DNA of 64,000 nucleotides, from the NCBI GenBank assembly GCA_964016105.1, contig CAXHEX010000012.1, positions 59,990-123,989 on the forward strand. Reading direction: 5' to 3'. Shown one piece after another: positions 27,301-35,475 of the stretch; the stretch's first letter is position 1, and every line of letters begins with the position of its first letter. The notes beneath the pieces are model-generated. The model saw only the letters and a list, made by a program, of their open reading frames with translations, had not been told where the DNA came from and searched no databases. A program made the position numbers and the translations under genes. Origin of the DNA: Ketobacter sp964016105 (GTDB taxonomy: Bacteria; Pseudomonadota; Gammaproteobacteria; Pseudomonadales; Ketobacteraceae).

Positions 27301-28082
27301 TTCTTGAGTAGACGCTCGGCTACGACAAAGCTCACATCCTGACGGGCGAGCAGCACCTGGGTGAAGCGCTCGCTTACCCGACGCAGGCTGTCGGCCACAT
27401 GCTGGAAACGGCTGCTGTCGAAGATGGCCTCCTGCACGCCAGCCACGAAGCGGAAGCGCAGGTGCTTGGTGACTTCGCCGATTTCTCGCAGGAATGAGAG
27501 ATCGAGGACCAGGTCGTGGTCCTTGCGGGAGCGCAGGTATTCGAGAAACTCATCGACGACGAGCAGCAGCCCCTGGTTAGGATGTACCTCGTCGAAGGCG
27601 GCCATCATCTTCTCAAAGGCAGCCTTGTTGTTGACCACTTTGTCGGCAGGCGGAAAGCTGAAGCTGACACCCTGGCTTTCCAGGAAGAGTTCGAGTTCCT
27701 GGGTGATGATGTCACGCAGGGGCATCTGGCTGGAGATTTCGACGCGGTGCACTTTGAACTTGCCCGCAATAGTTTCTGCGGCTTTAGCGACCTTCGAGTG
27801 GCGGATCATCGGGACAAAGGCGGTGTCCTCTGCGATCAGCGACAACACGGACATCAAGTGCGACTTACCGGTGCCGTAGTTACCCACGACAAGCACGCCC
27901 TTGTGATCGACCGATTCATCGAACGAAAGCTGCGGGATCATCTGTTTGGCAATCCGTTCCGCCATGTCATCGGATATGACGTAGGTTGCGACGAGTTTCT
28001 TTGCCTCGTCGGGCCGATTTGCATCGAGCAATTGAATGACCGACTCAATCGGCTCGAACTGTATGAGATCCCCGTAGCGCAT
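24357..28082 (-). CDS. brxC: BrxC, large BREX AAA-type ATPase
   Basis: A 1241-residue ATPase. Walker A is GNYGTGKS at residues 67-74 and Walker B ends VVDEF at 175-179. The C-terminal third holds coiled-coil stretches, and near residues 1100-1120 a CPHC follows a Cys, a possible small zinc site. BrxC/PglY is a core BREX component needed for methylation and defence, related to ORC/Cdc6-like ATPases. The length fits the family. It lies 12 bp after brxF. Confidence 0.88.
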   Translation of the reverse strand: MRYGDLIQFEPIESVIQLLDANRPDEAKKLVATYVISDDMAERIAKQMIPQLSFDESVDHKGVLVVGNYGTGKSHLMSVLSLIAEDTAFVPMIRHSKVAKAAETIAGKFKVHRVEISSQMPLRDIITQELELFLESQGVSFSFPPADKVVNNKAAFEKMMAAFDEVHPNQGLLLVVDEFLEYLRSRKDHDLVLDLSFLREIGEVTKHLRFRFVAGVQEAIFDSSRFQHVADSLRRVSERFTQVLLARQDVSFVVAERLLKKSADQQDKIRNYLTPFSKFYSNMNERMDEYVRLFPVHPDYINTFEQLVFTEKRGALVTLRDQIQDILDETVPTGHPGLIGFDKFWETVTSNSVLRSDPNIGPVLAVAEVLAERVQKAFTRPAYKAMAARVIKGLSVHRLTTGGDIYVPVGPTAEELRDTLCLYQPGIEDMGGEPSDDLLTAVQTTLREIVKTVNGQFISKAPDTEQYYLDLKKDVDYDAQIEKRAEALSDDALDRAYYSALMQLMECTDEHAYVTGYKIWQHQVEWQDHRVERNGYLFLGAPNDRPTAQPERDFYIYFIQPFEPPRFRDESKVDEVFFRLKGLDEAIKRHLAFYAAAQELASTASGAAKAIYLDKAKDALRDMSKWLQDKQMSAFEVTYQGKTKTLQEWAKGVSIRDKLRLGPDERANFRDIVNVTSGLALGTHFGDLAPEYPTFSVLVTEANRKQLITNTLKALAGGTRTKDAIAILDALEMLDGDRIEPTRSKYAQEVVNRLQAKGHGQVLNRSELISGPTDVEYFAPVRFRLEPDLLVAVLGGLVYSGDIVLAITGDKIDSGKISLLAERSLDELHQLKHVEAPKEINVAVLRSLFELLGLPSGLAQMATQGKDEPVKELLDAVAKQVQRVLTVGTDLQNRLSFWGQSLLREEELQDWRTRLEALKEFLEKLSPYNTIGKLKNLRITQADIDTQKKNLEVLDTVEKLRDLVAELGATAAYLSQAEMVLTTDHPWVQQAQIARKEILDQLAADRSAQHAAEYRQRLATLKKDYVTAYVAQHSKARLGVAEDKTKSALRKDARITTLRALAGISLMPTGQLTGFDDKLDKLKSCASLVDSELVASPVCPHCSFRPANEQGELLPAANVLKGLDDELDRMLADWQQTLLENLEDPIIQANFELLKDAQRNLIQGFLASKDLPDPVTPEFVASIQEALSGLEKILVTSDDIKKALLTGGSPATPEDLRKRFESFLNDRCKGKDADKLRFVVE

Positions 28083-28094
28083 AAGTTTTCCTCT

Positions 28095-28571
28095 CTAACC
28101 CTTTTTTTCAATTACAAATGGGACCAGGCCATCCAGGCCGTAGTCCTGATATTCCGGATGCCCCATCTGGGCATAGGTCAATCGACCATCAACGAGCTCC
28201 CCTGGCCATACCGCCACCACTCGTCGGCTGTGAGCGTGGCGCTTGAGCAGATCCAACGGATCGAGCTTGAGCGTCTGATCGAATAGCAGCTCGATGTTGT
28301 CGAGCAGCAGCAAATCGCCATTGGCGTCCTCATCGGCCAGCTCGCGCAGAATGACGTTGGTCTGCAGCGCCCTTTGCCGCTGAGGTATTGCCGCGAGACG
28401 GTTTCCTGCCGTCGCACCGACATTCATTACCTTCATATCCCGCTGATTGGCCAGTGCGGCAAGGAGGGCTGTCTTGCCACTGCCTGGCTGGCCTATCAAC
28501 AGGATCAGCTTGCTGTGCAGTGCGCCCACCTCGTCGACAAGTTGTGCAAGTTTTTCCAGCATCCGCACCAT
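28095..28571 (-). CDS. brxF: BrxF, small BREX P-loop ATPase
   Basis: A 158-residue ATPase with Walker A GQPGSGKT at residues 27-34 and a hydrophobic strand ending in Asp-Asn (about 87-92) as Walker B. BrxF is the marker gene of type III BREX and stands first in the core operon. I take the ATG at 28571, which overlaps the stop of the WYL regulator as ATGA; an upstream in-frame Met would overlap the regulator by about 100 bp and adds an unrelated Arg-rich leader. Confidence 0.85.
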   Translation of the reverse strand: MVRMLEKLAQLVDEVGALHSKLILLIGQPGSGKTALLAALANQRDMKVMNVGATAGNRLAAIPQRQRALQTNVILRELADEDANGDLLLLDNIELLFDQTLKLDPLDLLKRHAHSRRVVAVWPGELVDGRLTYAQMGHPEYQDYGLDGLVPFVIEKKG

Positions 28572-29518
28572 CACTCCATCTCGGCTTCGAGCCGCTGCTG
28601 ATCGGGGGATCGATAGCCAGGTGCGATAACAAGGTTCTCTACGCCATAGAGTGCCTGCCTGTTCTTCAGCCAAAGGTGGTACTCAGGTCCTTTTAGACTG
28701 TGATCTTCTGAGCAGTCCACATTCCACCGGCGAAGTACGTAACCTGCGACAGCAGCTCGAACGTTGACATTCAACACTCCGTTTTGCATGTCGTAGTCGG
28801 CTTCTATTGTTTTGGGATGCTTGAGACTGGGATGTGGCACGATTTCCAGTTCTACAATTCGATTCCACTGGATATCCGATTCCCGAGTTTCATGTTCTTT
28901 GATCATGCTGTCGGTGATCGTCGGGTCAAAGATGCGCGTGATTACGAAATCTGAGAATCTGGATTGCCGCCGGTCGTAGCCGCGGACATGCCAGCGCAGA
29001 CCGTTATCTACCAGTACAAATGGCACAATTTCACGTGTAGTTCGGCCGCTGCTCAGGGAGCGGTAGCCAATTTTTACCGCTTTTTCTTGATGGATCGCGC
29101 GGGTTAAAACAGACAGCGTCGATAGGGAAGGCCTGTTCAGTTGTGCGGGCATCTCGCACGCAATGAAGCCCTTGTGCGTACCAACGAAGTCATCACCGAA
29201 TCCGTATGCAAGGGCTGCCAGCGCCTGGCTGGAGGAGTAGTCGAAAAGCGGTTCAAAAGCGTTCGAGCGGGTGTAGATTTTGGCCTTGGTGTCGTATTCC
29301 AGATTCTTCGGGGCCAGTTCCTTATATAAGGTGATGTCCCTGGTCGCAGCCGCTTCCTTGATGCCAAATCGGCTGACGATGTCATTTCGGCCGATGGTGC
29401 CCAGGAAGCAGACCTTGAAATCGATGTGAGACAAGCGTTCCTTCTGCGTCTGATTAATATCTTCTAGCCGCATGACTGGCATGTGATCACCTATTTTTGC
29501 CGCATTCGTACCCATCAT
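28571..29518 (-). CDS. brxR: BrxR-type WYL-domain transcriptional regulator of BREX
   Basis: A 303-315 residue protein: an N-terminal winged helix (about residues 35-75, ending DITLYKELAP), a WYL domain in the middle (about 135-205, with RWHVRGYDRRQSRFSDF) and a C-terminal extension. This is the domain order of BrxR, the BREX repressor. The first ATGs (29518, 29515) lack a clear ribosome site; an in-frame ATG at 29482 has AGGTGA at good distance and may be the true start. The stop overlaps the brxF start, so the repressor leads the BREX operon. Confidence 0.85.
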   Translation of the reverse strand: MMGTNAAKIGDHMPVMRLEDINQTQKERLSHIDFKVCFLGTIGRNDIVSRFGIKEAAATRDITLYKELAPKNLEYDTKAKIYTRSNAFEPLFDYSSSQALAALAYGFGDDFVGTHKGFIACEMPAQLNRPSLSTLSVLTRAIHQEKAVKIGYRSLSSGRTTREIVPFVLVDNGLRWHVRGYDRRQSRFSDFVITRIFDPTITDSMIKEHETRESDIQWNRIVELEIVPHPSLKHPKTIEADYDMQNGVLNVNVRAAVAGYVLRRWNVDCSEDHSLKGPEYHLWLKNRQALYGVENLVIAPGYRSPDQQRLEAEME

Positions 29519-29529
29519 GGCCGGTTATG

Positions 29530-29585
29530 ATAATAAATAAATCATGTCAGAGTCAATATAAGATGTTGACATCATCAAAATGATT
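29530..29585 (-). promoter_or_regulatory. Candidate BREX promoter with inverted repeats (BrxR operator?)
   Basis: On the minus strand TTGACT (29551-29556) and TATTAT (29530-29535) could be -35 and -10 boxes, though the 15-bp spacing is short. Around them lie inverted repeats: GATGT/ACATC at 29562-29573, ATCAT/ATGAT at 29571-29584, and ATGTCA/TGACAT arms at 29544-29549 and 29567-29572. WYL-type BrxR proteins bind inverted repeats ahead of their own gene. Weak evidence taken singly. Confidence 0.35.
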
Positions 29586-29725
29586 ATGATTTAATCGGAC
29601 GCTAAGTGACTGAACCCTGTTTAGCCTGGTGCTAAGCGCAGAGATCTCTGGACAGGAAACAAAGGTGAGTTCTGGAAATCCAGAAAATCATCGGTGGGCA
29701 GTTTGGGTCTATCGGCACACAAAAA

Positions 29726-30337
29726 TTGGAGTTACTGGAGTTGCGATGCAAGGCAAAAACAAAGAACGGCCTGAATTGCAAGAACCGAGCTTTACAAGGC
29801 GGTTCGTTTTGTTCTGTGCACAGCGACAGGTTGGATGTTGATGGTCTCGGTGATGCGTTGATTGGTGCTGCCATTGGGCAGGCAATTCTTCCGGGTCTTG
29901 GAGGAATCATAGGCGGTGCAGTTGCCGGCAGGTTTAGCGGCAAAGTAATTAGGGAGAGAAGATCTGTGAAGAAACGGGTGTTCGTAAGTTTTGATTTTGA
30001 CAACGATAGACGGTTGAAGGACTTCATCATCGGTCAGTCCAAGCTGCCTGACTCACCATTCGAGGTCGTAGATCATTCGTTGAAGGAGGCTGCTCCTGAA
30101 AGAAACTGGGAGGCGAAAGCCAACACGGCGATAAAACGATCTGACATTGTAATTGTAATGGTGGGCCCTAAGACACACGTCGCACATGGAGTTCTAAAAG
30201 AGGTCCGAATGGCACGAAATGCCAACAAGCACATTGTTCAGGTTATCGGTTACAAGAATGGGGACTATACGGCTGTACCGGGTGCAGGGAGACTTTACCG
30301 CTGGAACTGGGAAAACCTGAAGAGTCTATTGAACTGA
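29726..30337 (+). CDS. thsB: ThsB-like TIR-domain Thoeris sensor with N-terminal zinc knuckle and glycine zipper
   Basis: A protein of at least 203 residues. Parts in order: a Cys-X9-Cys-X10-Cys-X2-His knuckle (Cys8, 18, 29, His32), a glycine-rich hydrophobic stretch (about 39-72, IGAAIGQ...GGIIGGAVAG) that could enter a membrane, and a ThsB/MTH538-type TIR-like domain from about 82 to the end. ThsB proteins sense phage and make a cyclic ADP-ribose signal. The TTG at 29726 has no ribosome site; the frame stays open to 29669, where GTT or CTG follow AGGTGA, so the true start may be non-standard. It ends 16 bp before thsA. Confidence 0.75.
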   Translation: MELLELRCKAKTKNGLNCKNRALQGGSFCSVHSDRLDVDGLGDALIGAAIGQAILPGLGGIIGGAVAGRFSGKVIRERRSVKKRVFVSFDFDNDRRLKDFIIGQSKLPDSPFEVVDHSLKEAAPERNWEAKANTAIKRSDIVIVMVGPKTHVAHGVLKEVRMARNANKHIVQVIGYKNGDYTAVPGAGRLYRWNWENLKSLLN

Positions 30338-30353
30338 CGAGCGAAACGAAGAT

Positions 30354-31802
30354 ATGTCTGCCACTGACGCTGAGAAAGCCAGATTTGTTCGGGATTTAGC
30401 GAAAGAGCTAAGAGAAGAAAACTTGGCCATATTCGCCGGTGCTGGTCTATCCGTTCCCGCTGGTTTTGTGAACTGGGGCGAGTTGCTAAAGCCTATTGCT
30501 GAAGACCTTGATCTGGATGTTGAGCGAGAAGCGGCGGATCTGATTTCTCTGGCACAGTATCACTGCAACGTGAATGGCGGGAATCGGAGCAAGCTGAATC
30601 AGTTACTGATCGATCAATTCTGCAAGGATGCAACGTTAACCGAAAATCATAAGATATTGACAAGGTTGCCAATCAATACGTATTGGACAACAAACTACGA
30701 TAGCCTAATCGAAAATGCTCTCTCTGATTCCGGTAAGGTGCCGGATGTAAAATATACGAAAACCCAACTGGTTTATACCAAACGGAAGAGGGATGCAGTT
30801 GTCTACAAAATGCACGGTGATGCAAGTCATCCCAGTGAGGCTGTATTAACAAAGGATGACTATGAAAAGTACCATGTTGATATGCAGCCATTCTTGGGTG
30901 CGCTAACTGGCGATCTCATATCGAAGGCATTCTTATTCCTTGGATTCAGTTTTACGGATCCAAATCTTGACTACATCTTGAGTAGGGTTCGCATCTCGTT
31001 CAGTAAAGATCAGAGGCAGCACAATTGCATTCTGCGAACGGTAAAAAGAGAAGCTGAAGAAAGTGACGCAGATTTCGATTATCGAAAAAGAAAGCAGGAG
31101 CTATTTGTTCAGGATTTGATGAGGTTCGGAATAAAGACGTTACTTGTTGATGAGTATAGTGATATCACAGACATTCTTCATGAGCTCGAAAGGCTTTACC
31201 GCAGAAAAACAGTATTCATATCAGGCGCGGCACATGAATACGCGCCCTATGACAAAGATAAAGCGTGCCAGTTTGTCTATGAGCTTAGCAAAGACATTGC
31301 AAAGTCGGATTTCAGGATAGTTTCTGGTTTTGGTCTTGGCATTGGGAGTTCGGTAATAACAGGAGCGCTAGATCATGCTTACATGAGTGATCGCGGTAAA
31401 GCAGAAGATCACCTGATTTTAAGGCCTTTTCCGCAAGATCATGCTCATGATGGTAATTTACCGGCCCTTTGGACAAATTATCGGAAAGACATGGTTGTGC
31501 ATGCCGGGATAGCCGTATTTCTATTCGGGAACAAATTGGACGGTGACCAGGTTCGCCTGTCAAATGGTATGCGAGAAGAATTTGAAATTGCGAAGGAAGA
31601 GGGGCTGTTTTTGTTGCCAATTGGAGCAACAGGCTCTATGGCGAAGGAATTGTGGGACGAGGTCAGTGGGTCATTCGATGAATATAACGGAACACACAAA
31701 GAAGAAATAAAAGAGAAATTTGAATTGTTGGGGACCGTTGGTATGGATCTAGATTCTATCCATGAGCACACAATGGCAATATTAAACCTACTTTGTGAAT
31801 AG
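30354..31802 (+). CDS. thsA: ThsA, SIR2-SLOG NADase effector of Thoeris
   Basis: A 482-residue protein. The SIR2 part shows GAGLS (29-33), TNYD (113-116) and HGD (154-156, catalytic His154). The C-terminal SLOG domain starts near residue 285 with TVFISGAAHEYAP and the glycine-rich SGFGLGIGSS. In Thoeris, ThsA binds the ThsB-made cyclic ADP-ribose signal in its SLOG pocket and then destroys NAD, killing or stalling the infected cell. Length and domain order match known ThsA. Flanked on both sides by ThsB genes. Confidence 0.92.
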   Translation: MSATDAEKARFVRDLAKELREENLAIFAGAGLSVPAGFVNWGELLKPIAEDLDLDVEREAADLISLAQYHCNVNGGNRSKLNQLLIDQFCKDATLTENHKILTRLPINTYWTTNYDSLIENALSDSGKVPDVKYTKTQLVYTKRKRDAVVYKMHGDASHPSEAVLTKDDYEKYHVDMQPFLGALTGDLISKAFLFLGFSFTDPNLDYILSRVRISFSKDQRQHNCILRTVKREAEESDADFDYRKRKQELFVQDLMRFGIKTLLVDEYSDITDILHELERLYRRKTVFISGAAHEYAPYDKDKACQFVYELSKDIAKSDFRIVSGFGLGIGSSVITGALDHAYMSDRGKAEDHLILRPFPQDHAHDGNLPALWTNYRKDMVVHAGIAVFLFGNKLDGDQVRLSNGMREEFEIAKEEGLFLLPIGATGSMAKELWDEVSGSFDEYNGTHKEEIKEKFELLGTVGMDLDSIHEHTMAILNLLCE

Positions 31803-31810
31803 GGGGGCTA

Positions 31811-32251
31811 ATGGCCAGGCGAGTATTTTTTAGTTTCAAGTATAAAGACGTTTCAAGGGCCATGGTCGTGCGAAATAGCTGGGTTACGCAGGGTAGGGAA
31901 GCCGCAGGATTTGTCGATGCTGCTGAGTTCGAGAAGATTAAGCGTCAGGGTGATCAAGCCATCAAGAACTGGATTAATAGGCAGCTCGAGGGCACATCTG
32001 TCACGGTCGTTCTGGTTGGAGAGAAAACGTGTTCAAGCAGGTGGGTAAAGTACGAAATACAGAAAAGTATTGAGAGAGGAAACGGACTCCTAGGTGTCGA
32101 TGTCAGCAAAATAAAGGATCTAAATGGCAATACCACGGAACGCTGCGGACAGATACCGAAAGGCTACAGTTTTTATTTATGGAACAATGATGGGGGATAC
32201 AAAAATTTGGGGAATTGGATCGAAAAAGCAGCCAAGGCTGCTGGTCGATAG
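31811..32251 (+). CDS. thsB: ThsB, second TIR-like Thoeris sensor
   Basis: A 146-residue protein, all one TIR-like (DUF1863/MTH538) domain. The first strand is RRVFFSFKYKD; the segment CSSRWVKYEI (Glu82) matches the conserved Ser...Trp-Val...Glu-Ile of the family, where the Glu is the likely catalytic residue. It lacks the zinc knuckle and glycine zipper of the other ThsB. It starts 8 bp after thsA. Thoeris loci often carry several ThsB, each sensing different phages. Confidence 0.88.
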   Translation: MARRVFFSFKYKDVSRAMVVRNSWVTQGREAAGFVDAAEFEKIKRQGDQAIKNWINRQLEGTSVTVVLVGEKTCSSRWVKYEIQKSIERGNGLLGVDVSKIKDLNGNTTERCGQIPKGYSFYLWNNDGGYKNLGNWIEKAAKAAGR

Positions 32252-32374
32252 TCTGGTGTAATGGTCGCTGACATCGTTTGCTGTGGATGTCGAAGTAGAC
32301 ACTTTATGAAATTAAAAGTAGTGGCCAGTACATAGTGAATGATAACGAAACTTCCAAGGACGGGTAAACAATAA

Positions 32375-33628
32375 ATGGCATCCACCTTTGCCTGGCTCGA
32401 TCATTCAGAAAGCGACCGCCGTAAAGCGCTCGATGTCGTTGATCTGTTCCGTGAACAAGATACACGGGATGAGCTTGGCATCGGAACGGTACGAGACGCG
32501 CTTGCAGATTCCTTGTTTCCCGGAATCAGCACGATCCAGACACGGGCCAAGTACCTGTTGTTTATTCCATGGATATATCAGGCGCTTGAGGACGGTAGGA
32601 CAAAATCGAGTGATGTAGCCAGGCTGGCGCGCCGGCATGAAATTGATCTGATCTACCAGTTACTCAAGTCGGACGATACGGACGGCGTAATCGGTAAAGA
32701 TGCGAAAGCCGGTTTGCAGAGATTGCCGAGTTCGGTGTATTGGGCGGGTCTCGGTGTTTTTGGTATCCGCCGATACCAGGGCTCGCTGGATCAGTATCAT
32801 CGGTCACTTGATGGATTCTACCTGGGTCGACGTCAGGTCCATGCCTCTGCCGAAGATGGGATCGTCGAACTTTTCAAGCCACAGACCAACTGGCACGAGG
32901 GTTTGCCGACCGCGCCCGATGGGTTCCCTGAAGGAGCCTCGCTCCAGCTGCGAGAAGAAGAGGCTGAGTATCTGCACCAGCAGATAATGACAAATGTTCC
33001 GGGTACCCTGATCGCATTTCTGGTCGACCAGGGGGAGTGGTGGGATGCGGTTAGCTTTCCCTGGCACCATCCACAAGTTGGTGAATGCGCAAGCCATGTG
33101 AAGGCGCAGCTGCACCATGCAGAACTCTTCTCGCTGATTATGCTCGGGGCGGCTTTGCTTTATAACCTGATGTTGGCGGAAAAGCGGGCGTCGAGCGGTA
33201 ATGATGGTGCTGGTTCACAAGAGGGCCTCGTTGGTCATTATCGAAATGCACTGGACGATTGGTATGGAGAGGTCGAAGACAAACGCCGAACATTAGATCA
33301 GTGGGTTGAGTCCCGCTCTGATTTCTGGGAAGTCATTCATCATGTAAATCCGCGTATTCCGATTCCAACTGTCCATTTCATAAATACCTGGACAGATATC
33401 GCACTGGGTTCAGATGGAATCGATACCCTCATTGGTGCCCGCGCCGCGAGAGACCTCATTCATCATCGAGAGCGTCGACTGAAACGAGCACTGGCCCGCC
33501 TTGATAACCCCAGGGCGCTCGAGATGTGGAGTGGTGCGGCCGGTACACAGCAACTCAGCTACCGCTGGCAGCAGGTTCAGACCATCGTGCAGGATATCCT
33601 TCGTGGTCTGGGAAGGGAGCAGGGATAG
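32375..33628 (+). CDS. DUF6361-family protein, first gene of the nuclease/helicase operon
   Basis: A 417-residue soluble protein whose start (FAWLDHSESDRRKALDVVDL) and the following GTVRDALADSLFPG match the DUF6361 family as I remember it. No enzymatic motif is visible; it is helical and Trp-rich. These proteins occur with a phospholipase D-like nuclease and a helicase, as here. The stop TAG shares its last base with the GTG of the next gene. A 123-bp gap separates it from Thoeris and may hold the operon promoter, although no clear boxes stand out. Confidence 0.75.
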   Translation: MASTFAWLDHSESDRRKALDVVDLFREQDTRDELGIGTVRDALADSLFPGISTIQTRAKYLLFIPWIYQALEDGRTKSSDVARLARRHEIDLIYQLLKSDDTDGVIGKDAKAGLQRLPSSVYWAGLGVFGIRRYQGSLDQYHRSLDGFYLGRRQVHASAEDGIVELFKPQTNWHEGLPTAPDGFPEGASLQLREEEAEYLHQQIMTNVPGTLIAFLVDQGEWWDAVSFPWHHPQVGECASHVKAQLHHAELFSLIMLGAALLYNLMLAEKRASSGNDGAGSQEGLVGHYRNALDDWYGEVEDKRRTLDQWVESRSDFWEVIHHVNPRIPIPTVHFINTWTDIALGSDGIDTLIGARAARDLIHHRERRLKRALARLDNPRALEMWSGAAGTQQLSYRWQQVQTIVQDILRGLGREQG

Positions 33629-35475
33629 TGCTGGCACCGAAGGATCGTACTCTGCTGCTTGAATCACTCCGACCGCCGCCGGGATTCCACCTGGATGCCG
33701 CGGTATCGACGACTTACTCCCTGGACCTTATGGCGCTATTGGTTGCGCCACTTGCATTTACCTTCTTTGACTGGGAAGGGGACGATGGTCAACCGACCAA
33801 AGATCCGAATGCCCTGCTGGAAGCGTTGCGCCGTCATGTAGATCGCATCCACGTGTTTTGCCAGGCGGGCCAGATCGCTGTCCCAAAGACCTATCGACTG
33901 CTCTTTGGTTACCTCGAGTCAAGTGTCCATGAGGTGAGGGCGGTCAGGGAGGGAGGCGTGTTTCACCCGAAAGTGTGGATCGTACGCTACGTAGCCGATG
34001 GCGAACCAGCGCAGTATCGCCTGCTCTGTGCCTCCCGTAATCTCACTTTTGATCGTTCCTGGGACACCCTGCTTGTACTGGATGGGGTAGTAGGTAAGGA
34101 ATCGACAAAGAAGAATGAACCACTCTCACGGTTCATCCGTTCGCTGCAGGAGATGGCTGTACAGGAGCTAACAGATAATACAAAGAATACGTTGGCGGAG
34201 CTGGCAAGGGAGCTTGACACTGTAGAGTTCCAATTGCCGGACCATATTGAAAATATTGAATTCTGGCCGATCGGCTTGCCTGGTGAACAAGATGTTTGGC
34301 CGTTCCCGGATAGTGCAGACCGGAGCCTCGTGATCGCACCGTTTGTCGCGGAAGGCATCCTCAGTCGGCTGAATATCTCCGGTGAGCAGACGCTTGTTTC
34401 ACGCGTCGACGAGTTGGAAGCGATTGATCCCGACCAAATAGGCGACTACGAGATTTTCGCTTTGAGTGAAGGGGCAGACATAGAGCAGGAAGAAGGTGCT
34501 GAACCGGATGAAGGGTCGGACACCGGAAGCCTGCTTTCCGGCTTGCATGCCAAGTTGTTTGCTTTTGACGGTTCGGGAATAGGCCGGGTGTGGACCGGCT
34601 CGGCGAATGCTACGAACGCTGCGTTTCACCAGAATGTTGAGTTTCTCGTGGAGATGCAAGGACAAAGCAAGCACATGGGGGTAGAAGCGATTCTCTGCCC
34701 TCAACAGAAAGGTATCAGTGTACTACGCGACCTCCTGGAGCCGTTTTCGCCAGGCGAAGAAGGCGGGGCGGACTCGACTCAACAGGCTCTGGAGAATTTG
34801 CTCCTGCGTCTTCGCCGTTTTGTCGTTGACCTGGAATTAGTGGTGCATGCTGAAAAGTCCGAAGAGGATCTATTCAATCTCAGGCTGTCTTCAACAAAAT
34901 CCCCAGATCTTCCCGACGCAGAATTCGACCTGCAATGTTGGCCACTGACGCTCAGGCAGGAGGCGGGCGCGCAGCGCCTGATATCGGATGGAGGCTGGTC
35001 GTCCTCGTTCTCGTCAGTATCGTTTGAGGGGCTGACGACCTTTTTTGCTTTCGAGGGACGGATCTCTGTCGATGGTAGGTCAGGCGTTTGCCGGTTCGTA
35101 TTGAATCTCCCTTCACAGGGATTCCCGGAAAACCGACGTCAGCGACTACTGCGCTATATGCTGAAGGATCAGCAGCAATTGATGCGCTACCTGTTTCTGC
35201 TGCTTGGAGAAGAAGGGGCGCTATCTCTTTCTGAAATCTCCGGTACCTCACGGTATGCAGGAACAGGGAACGGAGGGTTTCATGCGGATATTCCGATGTT
35301 AGAGGCGCTTGTTAAGGCACTGGAACGTGCCCCGGAAAAGATCGACCAGGTTGCCCATCTAGTGACCGACCTGCAGAACACCGAGGAAGGGAGATCGCTT
35401 CTCCCGCAAGAGTTCGAGCAGATCTGGCATCCCTTGTGGGAAGCGCGAGAGGAGTTAACAAGACGTGGGAGCTAG
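33628..35475 (+). CDS. Phospholipase D-like nuclease-family protein
   Basis: A 615-residue protein with two HKD half-sites: HPKVW at His113 followed by CASRNLT, and HAKLF at His307 followed by TGSANAT. Two such halves make one active site, as in PLD-type nucleases and restriction enzymes. Start: GTG at 33628 after AAGGGAGCAGGGA; longer in-frame readings lie inside the upstream gene. It overlaps the helicase gene by 11 bp. It is probably the DNA- or RNA-cutting partner of the helicase. Confidence 0.82.
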   Translation: MLAPKDRTLLLESLRPPPGFHLDAAVSTTYSLDLMALLVAPLAFTFFDWEGDDGQPTKDPNALLEALRRHVDRIHVFCQAGQIAVPKTYRLLFGYLESSVHEVRAVREGGVFHPKVWIVRYVADGEPAQYRLLCASRNLTFDRSWDTLLVLDGVVGKESTKKNEPLSRFIRSLQEMAVQELTDNTKNTLAELARELDTVEFQLPDHIENIEFWPIGLPGEQDVWPFPDSADRSLVIAPFVAEGILSRLNISGEQTLVSRVDELEAIDPDQIGDYEIFALSEGADIEQEEGAEPDEGSDTGSLLSGLHAKLFAFDGSGIGRVWTGSANATNAAFHQNVEFLVEMQGQSKHMGVEAILCPQQKGISVLRDLLEPFSPGEEGGADSTQQALENLLLRLRRFVVDLELVVHAEKSEEDLFNLRLSSTKSPDLPDAEFDLQCWPLTLRQEAGAQRLISDGGWSSSFSSVSFEGLTTFFAFEGRISVDGRSGVCRFVLNLPSQGFPENRRQRLLRYMLKDQQQLMRYLFLLLGEEGALSLSEISGTSRYAGTGNGGFHADIPMLEALVKALERAPEKIDQVAHLVTDLQNTEEGRSLLPQEFEQIWHPLWEAREELTRRGS

